64,000 nt of DNA from Opisthocomus hoazin (taxonomy: Eukaryota; Chordata; Aves; Opisthocomiformes; Opisthocomidae). The position numbers were made by a program, and so were the translations under genes. The stretch covers positions 6,885,531 through 6,949,530 of the forward strand of contig NC_134422.1 of NCBI RefSeq assembly GCF_030867145.1. The letters run 5' to 3'. The notes under the pieces are model-generated. The model saw only the letters and a program-made list of their open reading frames with translations. It had not been told where the DNA came from and did not search any database. Numbering within the stretch: position 1 is the stretch's first letter; each line of letters begins with the position of its first letter. Shown piece by piece: positions 22,371 to 37,265 of this stretch.

Positions 22371-25300
22371 TAAGCACAATAAAAATAGAGTCTAAATGGG
22401 GTTTGCATAAGTTTGGAAAGAGCAGGGCAGGGGGAAGTTGCTGAGTGAACTGGAGTGATGCCTGACAGAATGGCAGGAATGAATCTTCAGATGTGCTATA
22501 AAATACATGTATAAAAAAAAGAAAAAAAAAACCTCACCAACAGAAAACACACATACTACTAGTTCCAATACTTATGCACATAACACAACTTCTATTCATT
22601 AATAATAACAATACTCCTCTCTGTTTTAAGAGACAAATTCCTATATACTTATGCAGTGCTTTGAACTCTGCAGATTTTTTTAAATTGAATTGTTTTGAAT
22701 GAGAACTGCATACTTCACCAGTACTTATGTTTTCAGGTGATCCAAAATTCATCTTGGAGTTCGAAGAGAATTCATACCTAAAGTACTGGCATTTCAAGTG
22801 GCTGACTCTTAATCTGTCAAATGATGTATCTTAAAAATTACAGCAAAAGCCTGTTTTTAGCATATTTAAGGTCTGGTCATGCATTCCAGTTTATCAATAC
22901 CAATGAGGCTTGGCAAACATAGAGCTGTGGTTGAAATTCATATTAATGTAGCACAAGGTCCCAAAGAAGACTTTCTGTCTCACTAAAAGCTTTTTTAAAG
23001 ATTTAACTAGAAAAATGCTAATGATATTGTAAGATTTCTCTGCACTGGACCCACATTTACCCTGAAAGACTTTCCCGCACAGTGTCACAGTTATTAAAAA
23101 TGAATGCAAATACAGAATATGTAGCAAAAAGTCCTTTTTGGTACTAGACGAAGTGTGGCATCTACATTTCAGGAACTGCTGAATGATGACAATGGTAACT
23201 CTGAAATGATTTACTGCAATCAAACTTTGTGCCACTAAAATAACTCTTACTCTAAAATATGCAACACTAAAGTAAAGTACAGGAAAGATTCACGAAAAAA
23301 GGCCTCGGTCCTTATTGCGTCATATTTTATAACTTAAAGACTAGCTGAATCCAAGTCTTAGAACATTTCATACTTACATTTCCACCTTCTATTTTTCCCT
23401 TGAGGTGTGCTTTATCACATGGGTGCACAACTGAGTGGGGATGGTCTGACTGACCTCTCCCTTCTCTTAAAAGTCCCAGATGAATTCCCACTTACTATAA
23501 ATGATCAAAGTTTTATGGACTAATGACAGTTTAAAATACTTTTTTTCCACTTTTACTGCAATCCTGTCATTAAGACTAACAATCTAAAGTAGCTAAGAGA
23601 ATGAGTAAGCAAGATGATTTACACAGATGATAGTGCAATGGGAAGAAGAGGGGAAAGATTCTTCGAAATTTTTTGTAGCTGAACCATTAAAAAGATTTAC
23701 ACCAAGGTCTTTAAGTGAAAAGAGAGCATTGCCAAAGAGGTCTGGCAAGCTCTTCTATCAATAAAATACTCTGTCCCATAAATTTAGCCAAACCCTCAGC
23801 TTAAAACCTGATTAAAAGCTAGAAGGAGCTTGCTTTGTTACCAGAGAACAATCAGCTTGCTTTGATACCAACCCAGTATCCAAAGAGAATGAATATAAAA
23901 ATCAGACAGGATAGCAACACTTTTATAAAATCTCCACCACCATTGCATCACCTATACTTTTCCATAAGGACATGTACAAAAATTGAGGAAATATTTAGCA
24001 CGAGAGAGCACAGGTTCTAACACAGGACAAAGTTGTGTTGAAATTGTTTAGGACTGGGCACAGCATTAAAACCTTACATCTTTCTGTACCTGGCTGATCT
24101 GTACCTTATGGTAAGACTTATAAAAATCGTGCCATACGGAAGACTCAAAATATGTAAATATTCTTATAAGGTTTTGGGTTTAACTTCTTTCAGAATGTTC
24201 TTTAGTTGAAGGTTAATTTAGTACAAGCTTGTATCTTTTTCATATCCCACCTGCTATCATTTTTGTTCATTAGAGGACAGGAGGGAGAGGAGAAATCAGA
24301 ATCAGGAGGCAGAAATCTGATCTGGATTCAGGTCTAGGACAGAGTCAGTGTCAAGGTTTGATTTTATGACTGTACCAGAACATATTTTCGGAATTTGAAA
24401 GCCATACTATTTTATATGATCCACAACAAAATTTCCAGAGCAAACAACAGCAAGAAAACGTGAGGTTTTCTATTGTTTAGTATATCAGAACATTATTATT
24501 TGTTTGGTGCTTAGAATGGTCTTAAGGTTGTAAACCATGAATGTTTTAACAGTCCTTGCTTCAAGATCATTGTTCACGACATTTCAATCAACTTGGACTG
24601 CACCCCATCCAGATCTTGAAAACAGGTACCATCCAATTTTAGACTTCACGCAAAATCAAAAGACTAAGGATAAGTACTCATATGCCCTCACCCTCACCAT
24701 GAAAGTCCAAATAAAGTGATGAACTTTGTACAGGGTACTCCAGCAGTCAAATTCTAGCAGGAAGAAAAGCAAGGAGCCAAAGTGGTGGACAAGGAAAAGA
24801 GCCTGCTCATTGCTTGATCTTTTCAAGCTACAGTAGTTGATACATCTTTGCTGCCTGAGGGCAGCAGGTTGCCACCATTTAGACATCCCTGAAGCAAATT
24901 CTTTAATCTCCAAACAGAAACCTGTAGAAAGAAACCCACTAGGATGGTAGCCAGGTTAGCTTGCTGACCGCTGCATATGTCCTGTGTCATTTTAGTCCGC
25001 AAGCTGATTCAGAACACAGCCACGAATTGAGTTTCTACGGAAATGTATAATAAGCGGCTGAATATCATACAGGAATTTTTGTGCTCCTTTAGCCGAACAA
25101 GGATGGAAGACAAAGACACCAAGAAGGGGGACACCCCCCTGCCCTGGCTCCATAACCAACACCACCTTTTTCAGATCATTGCTGCTATTTGGCAGTCTAT
25201 GGGCAGGCAGAAGCATCAGGAAATTTCAACCACTCCAGTTGCACAAAGTTTACAAACACTGCTGACAGCGTTTACATGCACATCCTTGGAAGGAGGCAGA

Positions 25301-27173
25301 TCCCACGCCTCTTTCTGCTCAGCCTTTCCTCAGCTGAACTTTGAGCACTTTGAGGTCCAGCTTCCAGTTCTCCAGCTATTGCTCAGGTCTTGGGCTACAT
25401 ACTGGACAGTATCAACACCCAGCTGCATATTAGCATCACAAAATCCAGTTATTAGCATAGTAAAATAAAAAAAAAAAATTCATAGGGAGCCAACACTGCA
25501 ACAAAGGAAAGTCAGGCTACAAGTCTTATTATCAATCTTTTATCTCTGTCACAGAATGAACTCTGCTATCCAAACACAAATATTATCTATTGCTCTCTAA
25601 AATATATTTAGTGTTTCTGGTGGTATTCTAAATGAGATAGGAAAAAAAATACATTGAAGATTACTCATGAATATTGCAAATTTTTTCTTTGTTTTTTGGT
25701 CAGGATTCTAAGTTTTAGCAAATAAACTCACTATTTCAAATAGTAAGAGAATCTGTCCAAATGTTACAAGCGTTCATTCAAAAGCATCCACTAACATGTG
25801 CATAAAGAAGACTCTAAAGATGGATATCTCCTATAAACAAGAAACAGGACAGAATGCAAACTTGGTGACAAAAAAGTTTTAACCGAACACACAGATCTTA
25901 AAATGTTTTAGGAAAATGCTTGTTTCGTATTCATCAAAAAAGCCATTTATCAACCACAAACAAGGTAGACAAATCAGGCAAAGCTAGGAAATGGGAGAAG
26001 GTGACTTTGCAGACAAGAGGACGGGATGATTGAGAAGACATAACGGGAAATAAGTGGAGGCACAGTTTGTACGCATTCAGATAGATAAACTCCCAGCATG
26101 GGAACAAGGGCTCACATGAGGTGCTTTGGACTGCTTATGCCATTTCACTCCTTAAGAGTCAATACATGTTTCAGAAAGCTGAGACTCCAGACATTTCTGT
26201 AGTTTGGAGAGGGATACCTCTTCTGCGAACACATACACACCAAACCGCTAATGGCAGAGGGGAAGCTTGTTCATAAACAGAATGATTTTACTCTCTGGTC
26301 AACGTCCAGACATATGATCGAGTTGTCAGGATTTTTATATAGGTTCCTTTTTCATAGGAATGAAGGAAGAATTGCATATGTTTCTTCATTTATATACAAA
26401 ACACTTAGCGAAATTTAGCAGGCAACTTTCACAGAAATACAGTATCTTCCCCCCCCCAGTGTGTTGTATAGCAGTCTGGAAAACAAAAACAGATCATGCA
26501 TTGAAAAGCAGCTTCCATAACAACTCATTGAAAGCACTGAAGAACGCACACTGCTTACATGTTGTCCCCAGATGATGTGCTGACTGCACGTATACAAACC
26601 CTCGTTCCTCACAGACCTGATCCCAAGAGATTGAGGGAGAGAGTCAGAAGTGGTAAGACGCTCCACTCATTGAAGCATGTGAAGTTAGATAGGTTCAGAG
26701 GGGATTATAAATGTCACTTTTGCTGCTGAATCTCTTTCACGCTAAGTACTGTTTGCTGCACACGTTCACACAACATTTCCTTTCGGCCGCACAATCGGTA
26801 GCTTTCAGATTTGTAGAACTGTTTTGATCTCAAGTATCTTACTTGAGGGAAATGCTGCATATTTCTTTTGTTTTCAGAATGTTGGGAAAGAGATGAAACT
26901 TATTAATAAATAAATGGGGGTTTTTCTCCCACATTTTCCCTCTGACGTGGAATACAAGTTTTACATACTGCATATTGTTGAATTGTGTAGTATTGTGATT
27001 TATAGAACTTGATTCACTCATTTTCACTGAAATATTTTTTATTATGAGCAATTTTTTTTTTTGCTCGACTTTATCTTTCAGTTACTGAGTTGTCTTCTAC
27101 AGTATCAATTTAAAGAAAAAGCTATGGAATAAATCGGACGGTATTTGTTCCCGAGCACCTATCGTGCCTTTTG
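22371..27173. other. Gene-free AT-rich desert
   Basis: No supported gene. On the minus strand 24656-25216 is stop-poor in one frame (two open stretches separated by a few stops), and 25043-25468 is open on plus; neither translation is recognised. A run of 10 C lies near 26449-26458. Confidence 0.45.
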
Positions 27174-27188
27174 CCAGTAGATGGCAGC
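27174..27188 (+). promoter_or_regulatory. CTCF-type binding motif
   Basis: CCAGTAGATGGCAGC fits every position of the CTCF core consensus CCASYAGRKGGCRS. It sits in a small GC-richer patch (27125-27260) within AT-rich DNA, as is typical of insulator sites. Confidence 0.5.
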
Positions 27189-29810
27189 ATGTGGCTGCCC
27201 AGCTCGTCGGGCTCCGTGCGAAATGCCCACAGCGAAACTAACTTCCAGACAGAAAACTCGGGTCTGTTCAAACCCCCGTTCCTACATATCGTCTCACAGC
27301 AAAATACCGTAGTCATGTCTCTTACAAGTCCTTCAGCGGCTGAGGCAAAGAGTGAAGTTTTCCTTGATTCTTCGTTTGTTTTTTGTTTCTGGTTGTTTTG
27401 TTGCTGGTGTTTTGTTTTTCTAAACTAATGTTTTGCAGCAGTTAAAAGATTTCTGGAAAGCAGAGATAAGCTGGACAAAGACTCTTGGTACAAATACTCG
27501 GAAAGGTTTGTGAATTTGGAATTCCAGCCCTGCATCTGCAGTTCAGAACATCATTTCTAGCAACAAAACCAGCACTTCTGTCTTTCCCTCTTCAGAATTC
27601 TTGACCACAGAAGATGTTTTCCTGTTATCAAACAATAGACACACATACCTAACAATTTCTCCCTTTCCTACCTGTACAAAAGGCATTAGCAGTAATCTAT
27701 GACTATACACCTAACAAATTTAAAATAATGAATTCCAAAATTTTACTACTCTCAAGTGGTTTCCATATGATAATTTTAATAGAAACAAAACCCAAGTAAG
27801 TAGCATGTACAGATTTCAGTCATTCTAAATTCCTAATTCTTTGCATTTTTAAACCAAAATGAGCCTGAGATAATAAGCATTGCTATTTGCACTTGCAATC
27901 TACGGTTTGTTCCTATGAGCGAGCAATTACATTAAATGCTGTGGGCAACATAAGCAAAGTGCATCTTTCTCTCCCTTCTATGCAAGGCTTACTTCAATTC
28001 ATGTCATGTAGTTCTTTCAGGTCAGGAAGTTTAGGGTGTATTTATAACAGAGTTTTCACAGTGGATAGGCAGCCTTCTCATGTATCCTCTCCTACCCTAT
28101 TCACGGAACCTGGATATATCCTTTTCACTTTCTGACAATATAGCAGCTTAGCAGTATATTTGGCTGGTAATTTTATAAAAGTGCAAAGAATCAACAACCA
28201 GCTCATGCATCCCCTGTGTCATGTTCATTTTACAGGCAGAATGACTTGGCCATTTCAAAATACATGTTAAGGAAACAATAATCTATTTTCAATTGTTAGT
28301 GTTTTTCTTACCTGAGATGATCTCATTAGCCACCTTCTTCCGTGGCTAAATTCCACTTCTTCAATGTAGCAGGTAGCAGCTGCTTCAGCACTGTAGTGAA
28401 AGAAAGCCCTTCTGTCAAACAGTATAGTGCTTTTCTGTTACAACATACCACACGCACAATTGATCATACTGAAGCAAGGTCTCAGGATGGCCTTCTAACA
28501 TGTGGAAGCATATAGATTTTTTTTAAAGCACCAAGTCCAGTTGGTTTGAGCTTATAAGGGTAGTTTGCATGGCTCCCACACCGGAGGTATGGCTGGAACA
28601 TCCAGCACTGGTAGAAACACTGGCTATGAAGCCTATGCTCCTGATGGGCTCAAGTGCCAGAGCCGCAGGGTCCTCCAAACTTCCGAGGTCTGGGCGCCCA
28701 GACCAGGGCCTCCACCTGCCCAGCTCCTCCTGCCCCAGGACTCTCAGTGCCTGTCAGCAGGAGCATATGCTCCCCAAGCTTCTCCTTGCAGCTCCTTGGA
28801 TTACTGAGTCTCTAAAAGTCCATCTATCAAGGAGCAGAAGTTGAAACCAGCTAATCATTCATGGAGAGCGTCACCAGGCAATTATTGCCATAGACTGTCT
28901 CAAAAAGTCCAAATTGCAATATGCCTTTGAAATTCAGCGTGCTTTGAGGTGAAACATATCAACTGCAAAGAAAGATGTCAAAATCCTTTGTACTGCTAAG
29001 CACTATTAATGTAGCAAAATGGTGATAGGAATTAAAGACCCCCAAGGTAATGACAATTTAAATGGTAACAATTATGGTGATGAATGGCAGTAAAAGGTTG
29101 GCATCAACCTAATACTGTAAACACAGGCAAACATTTTCTACTTCAGCTTCTAACTCTGCCCTAATATTGCCTACTTGCAACAGTTGTTTCTCAGTTTCCG
29201 AGCACACCTCATATTCAGCATGGCAAGTGACGACACAGTTCTTCACCCCTTTGCTAAATACTCTTCTCATTCTCTTTATTTTTTATGACCACTTTTTCCT
29301 TATTATCTTACCATTAATCTCTATTTCCTCCCTGATTTCCCTTTCTCAGTGTTTCCTCCCTTATTTCTTCAAGTCTTAGTATATTCCTTCAAGTCTTAAT
29401 AAGTCTGATGTATCATAACATTGAGGCGAGGGAGGAATCTTCTCTGGAGCAGCATTTAGCAACAGGATCTAATGTCATTATATATTTAAATACTGCTAAT
29501 AGTGCATGAGCAGGCAATCCAGAATTCACCAGCTGTCCCTAAAGGTACACGCCAGCTTTCTGTCTCCTCACATTATAGCCCAGTTTAACCTCTGTTGCAA
29601 CACATCTCAGCACAAAAAGATTATTAAATCTGCTCCACTAGAACTGGAGATCTGATTTATCTGCTTTCAGCAATATGGTGTTCTGTAGAGTTAGAAATGT
29701 AAAGGTTACATTCAGTGTTGTAGGTAGCTAATGCACCAGAAGTTTAATAGTATTATACTATTTGTTAAAGCAGAGTGGAAGAACATGCATAACAGGAGAA
29801 GATTCTTCAC
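27189..29810. other. Gene-free intergenic DNA
   Basis: No gene or mobile element recognised. A slightly GC-richer patch at 28565-28845 is open in two plus frames but has no recognisable product. Confidence 0.5.
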
Positions 29811-29958
29811 AGATATAGATATATATAAAGATCTATCTATATAGATAAATATCTATAGATATCTATATAGACATATGTATATATAAATACACATGTCTAC
29901 AATAATATAGATATATAAATAATAATTTATATAATAAATAATAAATTATATATGGATG
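29811..29958. repeat. AT-rich microsatellite with palindromic ATCTATAT/ATAGAT units
   Basis: About 150 bp made almost only of A and T, with interspersed AGATAT, CTATCTATATAGAT and ATAATAAAT units. Several sub-segments are self-complementary and could extrude cruciforms. Length polymorphism is likely. Confidence 0.8.
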
Positions 29959-32900
29959 AACTATGGTACTACAAAAAATAAGCAGAATTTGGATCAAATT
30001 AGAGTCATGCATGAGAAATAGTTCTGGACACAGAAACATGCAAGAAATTAAACCACAGTTTAGCAGAGGCAAGAAGATAATTGTGCTGCCTCCAGCTAAC
30101 AGAACAGCCATTGAGTTGCAGCTAATATCTGATCTAGACAGTTTCAAATGTTTAGGTTAATTGACACCTCAATGCAGTTAGAAAATAACAGATCAAAATT
30201 TACAAGGAACCACATTCTCACTCCCTACTCCCACTATTATGAAGCAAAAATTGGGTCTACAGATTAGAAAGAGAATGACTTTCTAGATAATTGTGTGGAC
30301 AAAAATCTGGATACTTAATTTTGGCTATGTTCATCTGGGTGTTCAACGTCTAGTGTTTGCCTTTGGCTTTTCCAGGCTACCACATGAACCATTTTTCTTG
30401 ATTGATTCCATGTCTGAAAAGGATTTAGTCTTGTCTTGGATACCCATCAAAATGCTCTCTGGCAGCCTGCTGTGCCTGTATCTCCCACTCTTCCTTCAGA
30501 CCTTCAGCAAAAGCAGTTTTACATTGTAAAAAAAGTTCTCTGGAATTCTTCTCAGACAAGCTGGTATTTTCTTAGGGCTCTTTTCACCCAAGAGAGGTTA
30601 TGTGACTGCTCACTTACAAGCATCCCTTAGCTCCACTGTCCTTATAGTTTATCTAGGTTAGTAACATACACTGCGCACCACATCTTCAGCAAGATGCCAT
30701 CAGTGGGAGATGATGGCGATGCAGTAGGCTTCAGTTCAGCAATCCAGCCAGATTCAGTAGCAACTGCTGTTCTCACAAAGTCTTTGTTGCAAACACAGAA
30801 GCCCCAGGCAACCATTAACTTTGGCAAACTTTTGGAAATCTGGTTTATGTGTCAGGCTGCTGGAGGCAGAAACATGCTTCACATGTTATGCACTATATAA
30901 CCAACATCACCACAGCTAGAAGCTTAGAACTGCTCCACATTAAGAAGAAAATACTTCACTCTTCTGTTGAATCCTTTGTAATTTTACTGTTAAATAAAAT
31001 GTCTCAGATTTCATCCAGTCCTTCATAGTGTATTTTCTAATATTGTTCTTATGAAAGTTCCTGTACCTACAAAACTACAAACACTTAACTGTTTATAAAC
31101 CAACTTTTCAGTTCTGACACTGCCAGAAAAGTTTCAAACGAAGTATCTGTCCCTCTCCTTCTTTCCTGGTATGCACCAAAGCTTTGGAAATGAAGCCAAG
31201 TCACAAAAATGAGACCTAGATTGCAAAGAGGCAGTACAGCTACAGAAGCCAGCTGTGATGCACGAGTGACGTTCTGACTGGTGAAACTACCGCTGAACTC
31301 CAAAAGCCTAAGCACGAAAGGTCTGACGATGTTTCGAATAAAGTGACCTCATCCTGAAGGAGGAGTAGGAATTAGAAAGGAGAAAGAAAGACGTGGGCAC
31401 ATGATCACCTGTGGATATAAGCCGCGCTCAGGCAAACCGAAGGCATGATTTGATGTGGTTTCCTCTGCAGGCCAATTCTTGGGTATGTAATGCTCCTGCT
31501 CTGGGTCACTTTAGGCAAGTTCTGTCATGCACAAAGAGATTCTGAAAGTAAGGTACACACCAACTAAGGTACTAACCAATTCATTATTGTCCAATACACA
31601 AAGCCGATTAATAGCATTAATGAGCTACCAATCCAATCGCTGAGAAGTTCACTGTTCCAGAGATGACATCCCACCAACATTTGCCGGACAGGCAAATCAT
31701 GTGAGGGGGCTTTTCTCCCATGTGTCCTTGGGACACGCTGATCCTCAGTGCTGCAGTTGTCATCCTCGGTCTCCTTGTTTTCCCCTTAAGACTGTATATC
31801 TTTCCATGTTTGTTTTTCCTTTTGAATCCTTGAGCTGCCAACTATACCCTTCTCGCCAACCTTATCTCTGCAGTTTCACCTTTCTTGTTTCACATGGCTG
31901 TATTCTCTGTAGGCTTTTACAGCTCTTTCTGTCATTTTAGCAGGTTTCTCAGAAGTCTAAGTCGGGGTTACACAAGCATGCTGTGTGCAGGCTGGGTCTT
32001 GGATCACAGACAGCTGAACTGCTGGGAGGAGGGTTACATGTGTGACAGGCCATTCTGGAAAAAACTATTGACATTATCTTATGAAGAGCTGTCTCTTATT
32101 GTCAGATCATGTTGCTGCGAGGGAGCAGAGAGCAACAACACACACTTAATAAAATAAAAGGACCTCTTTGCATCTTATTCAACTCTGACACAGCAGCGAT
32201 AGCAGCAGAGGATTCATTGTTTAGGAACACTGATCACACAAAAGCAGACAGAAGTACATAACAGACCTCTTCATTTGTACTAAGAAGTTAAGCAACAATA
32301 AACCTACTTATGCCTACAGATGGTTCAGTGCTTGTAATGTTTGGCTTGGGTTTTAATGCAGAAATATCAAAAGCTGTTAGTGGCAATGCTGAATGACCTC
32401 CTGCCTACAGTCAGTGATTTCCTTTTAATACTGAACACATACCACAGAGTGACTGATCATATTTTGAGTCTCATTAGGCAGTCACAAATGGAAGGAAAAG
32501 AGGCACTAGCTAACTATCTCTGCCCTGAGGAGCAATTGCAGGATAAAGCACCGTCAGCCCTCATGGATAAGAACCTGCCCACTCAGGGAATGCATCAGCG
32601 TAGGAAAGGTTGCTGTGTACAGCCAGCCTATGCAGCGTGTGCCAGATGTGACACTGCAGGAAAAACACAGGAAGAAACAAAAAGGCGTAATGGATATAAG
32701 AGCCATACATGTGGCACTCTGTCTCTCTCTGAGATGAAGAGATTTCCGTATCTTACTGCGTAATCACAGCTAACTGCATAAACCCACTGCTTTATTAAGT
32801 TGTTTAGCTAAATCAGTGTTTTCCACCTTTTCTCAGTTGGCAGGCCCTTAAAACTGTTCCAGTATTCCAATACTGTAAGTGTAAACCAACTCACAATTAG

Positions 32901-35900
32901 CATGTTTTTCCCAGTTATTCTTCTTGATCCCTGAAAAGAAATATATTAACCTCAGGACAACAGGTCAGCACCCACTGAGCCAGAGCATTTGGCATAGGCA
33001 CAGGTCTGTGCTTGGACCATTCCCATGCAGGCACACACAGGGCTGCTAGAAGAAGCTTGAAGCAGAAGTAGCTAAGCCTTTTCAAAGCCCCTCCAACTGC
33101 TGTGAAGAGAAGCAAAAAATGACAAGAATAGCAGACATAAGGCACCTCACCATAATGCTTTTTCTTTTTTGAATGTCCCAGCATCTTTTCACTTCTCACA
33201 GTAAGGTTTTTTCTTGCCAAAAACACCATATTAAGCACTAGTATCAATAGATTTCATCCTGAATATTGGTTGTCCTCAAAAATTAATTGCGGTGAGTGTT
33301 TCTAGAAGACTGCTACAAATGTTGTAAGCTTGTGGAAATTGCAATTACTGAACAAAAATTCCTGGTAACTTAAAAGCTTTTTGAAGTAACTTTCAAGGAG
33401 TCTATGTACGTCAGATTCCACTTGCCTAGACATGTCCATTATTGCATTGAAATGACTGGAAGCATCGCTACAGATGACAAGGCACGGAGCATCACCTGTT
33501 TATACCAATTTTTTTGACTCCTAAAACTCATTTTGAGCTGTAGGCCTTTCAATAGCAATCACACTGTTGCAGGTTTCTGCTTTCTATACTTTATCATGCA
33601 TAATCTGGCTACAATGTGCCTTATGTGATCTGAGAACAGGGAGGAAACTGCATGACTGCACAAAATCCCAAGCTATCTTTTATGAATTATTTAATCCTAC
33701 AAAGCATATTTCCCTCGATTCATTACTTTATTGATGATATTTGCCAGCTGAAAAGTTACAGTAGTACTTGCCTCCACTAATCATCAGATCAGAGAATGTT
33801 GTTGTTGGGTTTCAATTTTGGTAACACTTTTGAGGAATGTCTTCTGATTTGAGAAACCTGACTTTTCTCACCCACCTTGGCATTTTCTTTTCTTCCTCCC
33901 TCCTGATTCCACTCTCAAAATAAAAGAAAAATTAACCTGTCAAGTCTTTAGTTCTCTAATTCTGACACTTTTAAAGATGGCAGAGGCTTTCATGGGTCTT
34001 TTCAACTTGTCTTACAACCATAAAAAATTCATAGAACTCTGCAAGCAAGAAAAAGGACAGTGTGATAGATTTGTCAAATACTCGGTGGATAAAAGCGAAT
34101 GTAACAGGACACACATACGCCTCTTTCCGCTGTAAGTGAAAGAAAACCTCTTCAGAGCCACCAGCTGGAACACTCCGTTCCTGATCTTCCAGTCCCACCA
34201 GGTTTATGGCTTCGCCTCCCTGTGAGCAGAGGGGTGTTGTCTTCTATTCAGTTGAGCAACATCAGATCTGATGATACTGATGATAGCCGATGATGCAATT
34301 TTAGACTCCTGTAACCTCAAGGCCATCATAGACTAATTGCTACCACATTTTCCAGAACAGGGGAATCTTGGTCTGTTCTAGCCCTCATCCACTGCTGTAT
34401 TTCAATTTTCGTACAGGTATCTACCCACCAAGCTGGACGGTAGAGTAAAATCTGAGTTCAGCACAAAACAACCTGCAGTGTGACCTTATATAGGAAATGT
34501 TAGTAGGTCACCCATAAATTATTGCTGCTTTCCTTAGATAAACTGGCTGGTCTCAACATACCATTTTTAGGCAGTTGTTAAATCTTGCCTTTGTTAAGAC
34601 AAATTTTTCAGAACAAGAGGCAAAGCTAAATACCACTAGCTGGAATATGTGGCAAACTTAATTGCAAACCCATGGTTGACCCCTGGGCTTCTGGCCCAAC
34701 AAACGAACAATTTCTGCCAGCCAGGCTTGTTTTTTCCCCATATTTGTTTGAATTTCAAAAATCTGGACTCCAGAGGTCACAGATTTTTCAAACAGAATCC
34801 CAGAGAGTGCAAACAAAAAGCAACAAAATAAACTATATCAAGGAAGACTCCTTAGGACCTCTGATGTATTCCAAAGCTCTTCCTGTGCTGAAATGAACGG
34901 AGCACCTTTACAGCAAGCTTCACCCGTTCTCCAAAATAACTGTGCTGGAAATTAGAGTCTGCTTTTCTTACTTTCTTGACAGAGGGAAGCTATATTTCCA
35001 GAGGGCCAGAGCACACCTTCATCCGAATTTCTTCAGTGTTCCTGGTCTGGATTCCAAACAGAAATAAAAGGCTTGTGTTGGTTTCCCCAGTCCTAAACTA
35101 CCCTTCCCAAGGTAATTCTCTCCTCCTGCCCCAGCAGCTAAGAACCCAGCTGGGCCACAATTCAAAAGCTGGTGCTAGTAGCAGGCTGATGCTTGCTCCT
35201 AGAGTGTCTGTGCCTTGTGTTAAAAGGGTCAACAATTACAAACAAATTACAACAAAGCCAAGAAAGAACAGAAAAATGAGCAAATACTGAAAACAACATG
35301 GAAAAGGGACTACTGGGAAATTTAAAAAAAAAAAAAAAACCACAGAGATGCTGTTCTCAGTGATGAAAATAAGATGCTGAAGTCCGCAATTAGCTTTACA
35401 GTGAAAAATAATCTCCATTTAGATGTTAAGGATGTTAAATGGGCTTTTTTGCCTTATTATTTAAATTGTTAAATTTTCTATTGAATTTCAAAGGAAACTT
35501 TTGATTTATGAAGCAGAAAAAAGGTATATTTAGAAGTCTGAACTCACAACTGAGTAACTAACTACAGGCTGCAATGGTCTACAACACCTATACCACATTT
35601 AGCAGCAGCAGGGCATCCATTACAGGTTGTAATTGATCTCATAACTGTGGCATGGAGTATCGGAAATCAGTGGAAGGAATTGCGCTTACTCTCCACCCCA
35701 GCTGCCTAATGACAAGCTTACAGACAGGATCTGGGAAACACAAACTCTTTCATAGCGGCATGACATGAGAAAAGCTCAAAAAATTCCTGTTTTCCCTGGG
35801 ATGTAAAAATGTCTTGCGAGTAATTGTTTTGGCATTGTGGAAGATAAAGAAAACAAAGAATTTGTGCTAATTTTCAGAAGCAACCTATTATGTATTTAAC

Positions 35901-37265
35901 CTCAAATCTTGCATTATTTGTCAACCTGCTATAATTGTTCTGATAACACAATGCACATTCCAGATGTTTTATGAAGAATTTTATCTCATGAGGTGCCAAG
36001 GACCACTGGGATACATACATACTGCTGTCTAGCTTGGGTAGATTTAGGATAAAAAAAAAAGAGAGAGTAATACAATCTGACAATTGCTGATAAACAATGT
36101 GAAAGTAGATGCAGAGCACAATGTCTTAATCGGAGATTCAAGACACTGCTGTGTTGGCAACGACGTAAATAAATAGATAACCATTTTGGTCAATTTAAAA
36201 ATTTTTAAAACCACATGGGACCTCTTTAAGGAAGAAAAAGATATGCTTTTCTCTATCTTTGAAAAAGTTCACTTGGGCATATTATCATTTCTCTAAGCTA
36301 TTTATATCCCTGACTAGCTAAATCACTAAAAACCATTAAAAAAATGTATTTGTGTTGCCATTTAGAACTACCCAGAGTTCACCTTGATGCTTAGTAATCA
36401 TGCATGTTCTATGCAGATCTTTTCTTATCATTCCCCATATGAAAGTTGACAGTAAAAAAATTGCATCTTTTTATACAAGAGATTACGACTTAGAAGTCTA
36501 ATAAAAGTGAAAGTGAAGTGGATTTGGAAGCGTTCACTGAACAAAAGATCACATTATATTTTTCAGTACTACATGAATGCAATAGTAAATTCTAATCTCT
36601 CAAGACACAGTCATAATGTTAGCATGGCTCTGTCCTTATTTTTTCTTTTTCATAATAGTAAGTTTGATTTTTTTAACAGAATTACACAGCGAATATTTTT
36701 GTCATAATGCAGATTTGCTTATTTTGTCCCCAGATAAACCATGTGCTACAGGTGTGCTGATACGGTTTATTCATATTCTATGGAAAAATAATAGTTAAAA
36801 AATTAAAACTCTCAAAATAAATCTTCAAAATTAAAACAATTTTAGAATTTAGAACCTTAGAGCTAAAGTAAACAGAGTAGCTGGAGCATAAATGAATCTC
36901 ACACGAAGGTCCATTCTAAATGATAAAATATTCCTTTGCAAGAAATTAACTGATGAAATAATATATCCATTTATGATGAGGAAAACATTTTAAAAATTCT
37001 GAAGGTGGGAAAAAAAAAACCAACCTGAGAGCATTAATGCAGGGACACCCTGCCGTCAAATGCTATGATTGCCCAATGTGAACATTTAGTGTCGCAATAA
37101 CTCTAGCTAGTATGACTTCTAAACTCAAATTTATTTACCAGCTCTTTTTACCCAGTTACAGATAACTCATTTGCCGTTAAAGCAGAATTTTCCTCACTAT
37201 TTTTCTCATTATTATATCTTCCAAAATCTTTTCCGTGTTGCTGTTTTGACATGTCTAGCTATTAT
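29959..37265. other. Gene-free AT-rich desert
   Basis: No supported gene. The longest free-standing frame is 32341-32763 (+, 140 codons). It has no recognised domain and no clear splice or promoter context, so I regard it as chance. An A-tract of about 17 bases lies near 35323-35339. Confidence 0.5.

Noticed and set aside
24656-25468. Stop-poor region on both strands, considered as a decayed retrocopy or viral relic
   Set aside because: No recognisable protein motif in any frame, no poly(A) tail, no flanking repeats.
32341-32763. 140-codon plus-strand frame in the desert
   Set aside because: No domain, no promoter or splice context; such a length is plausible by chance in 64 kb.
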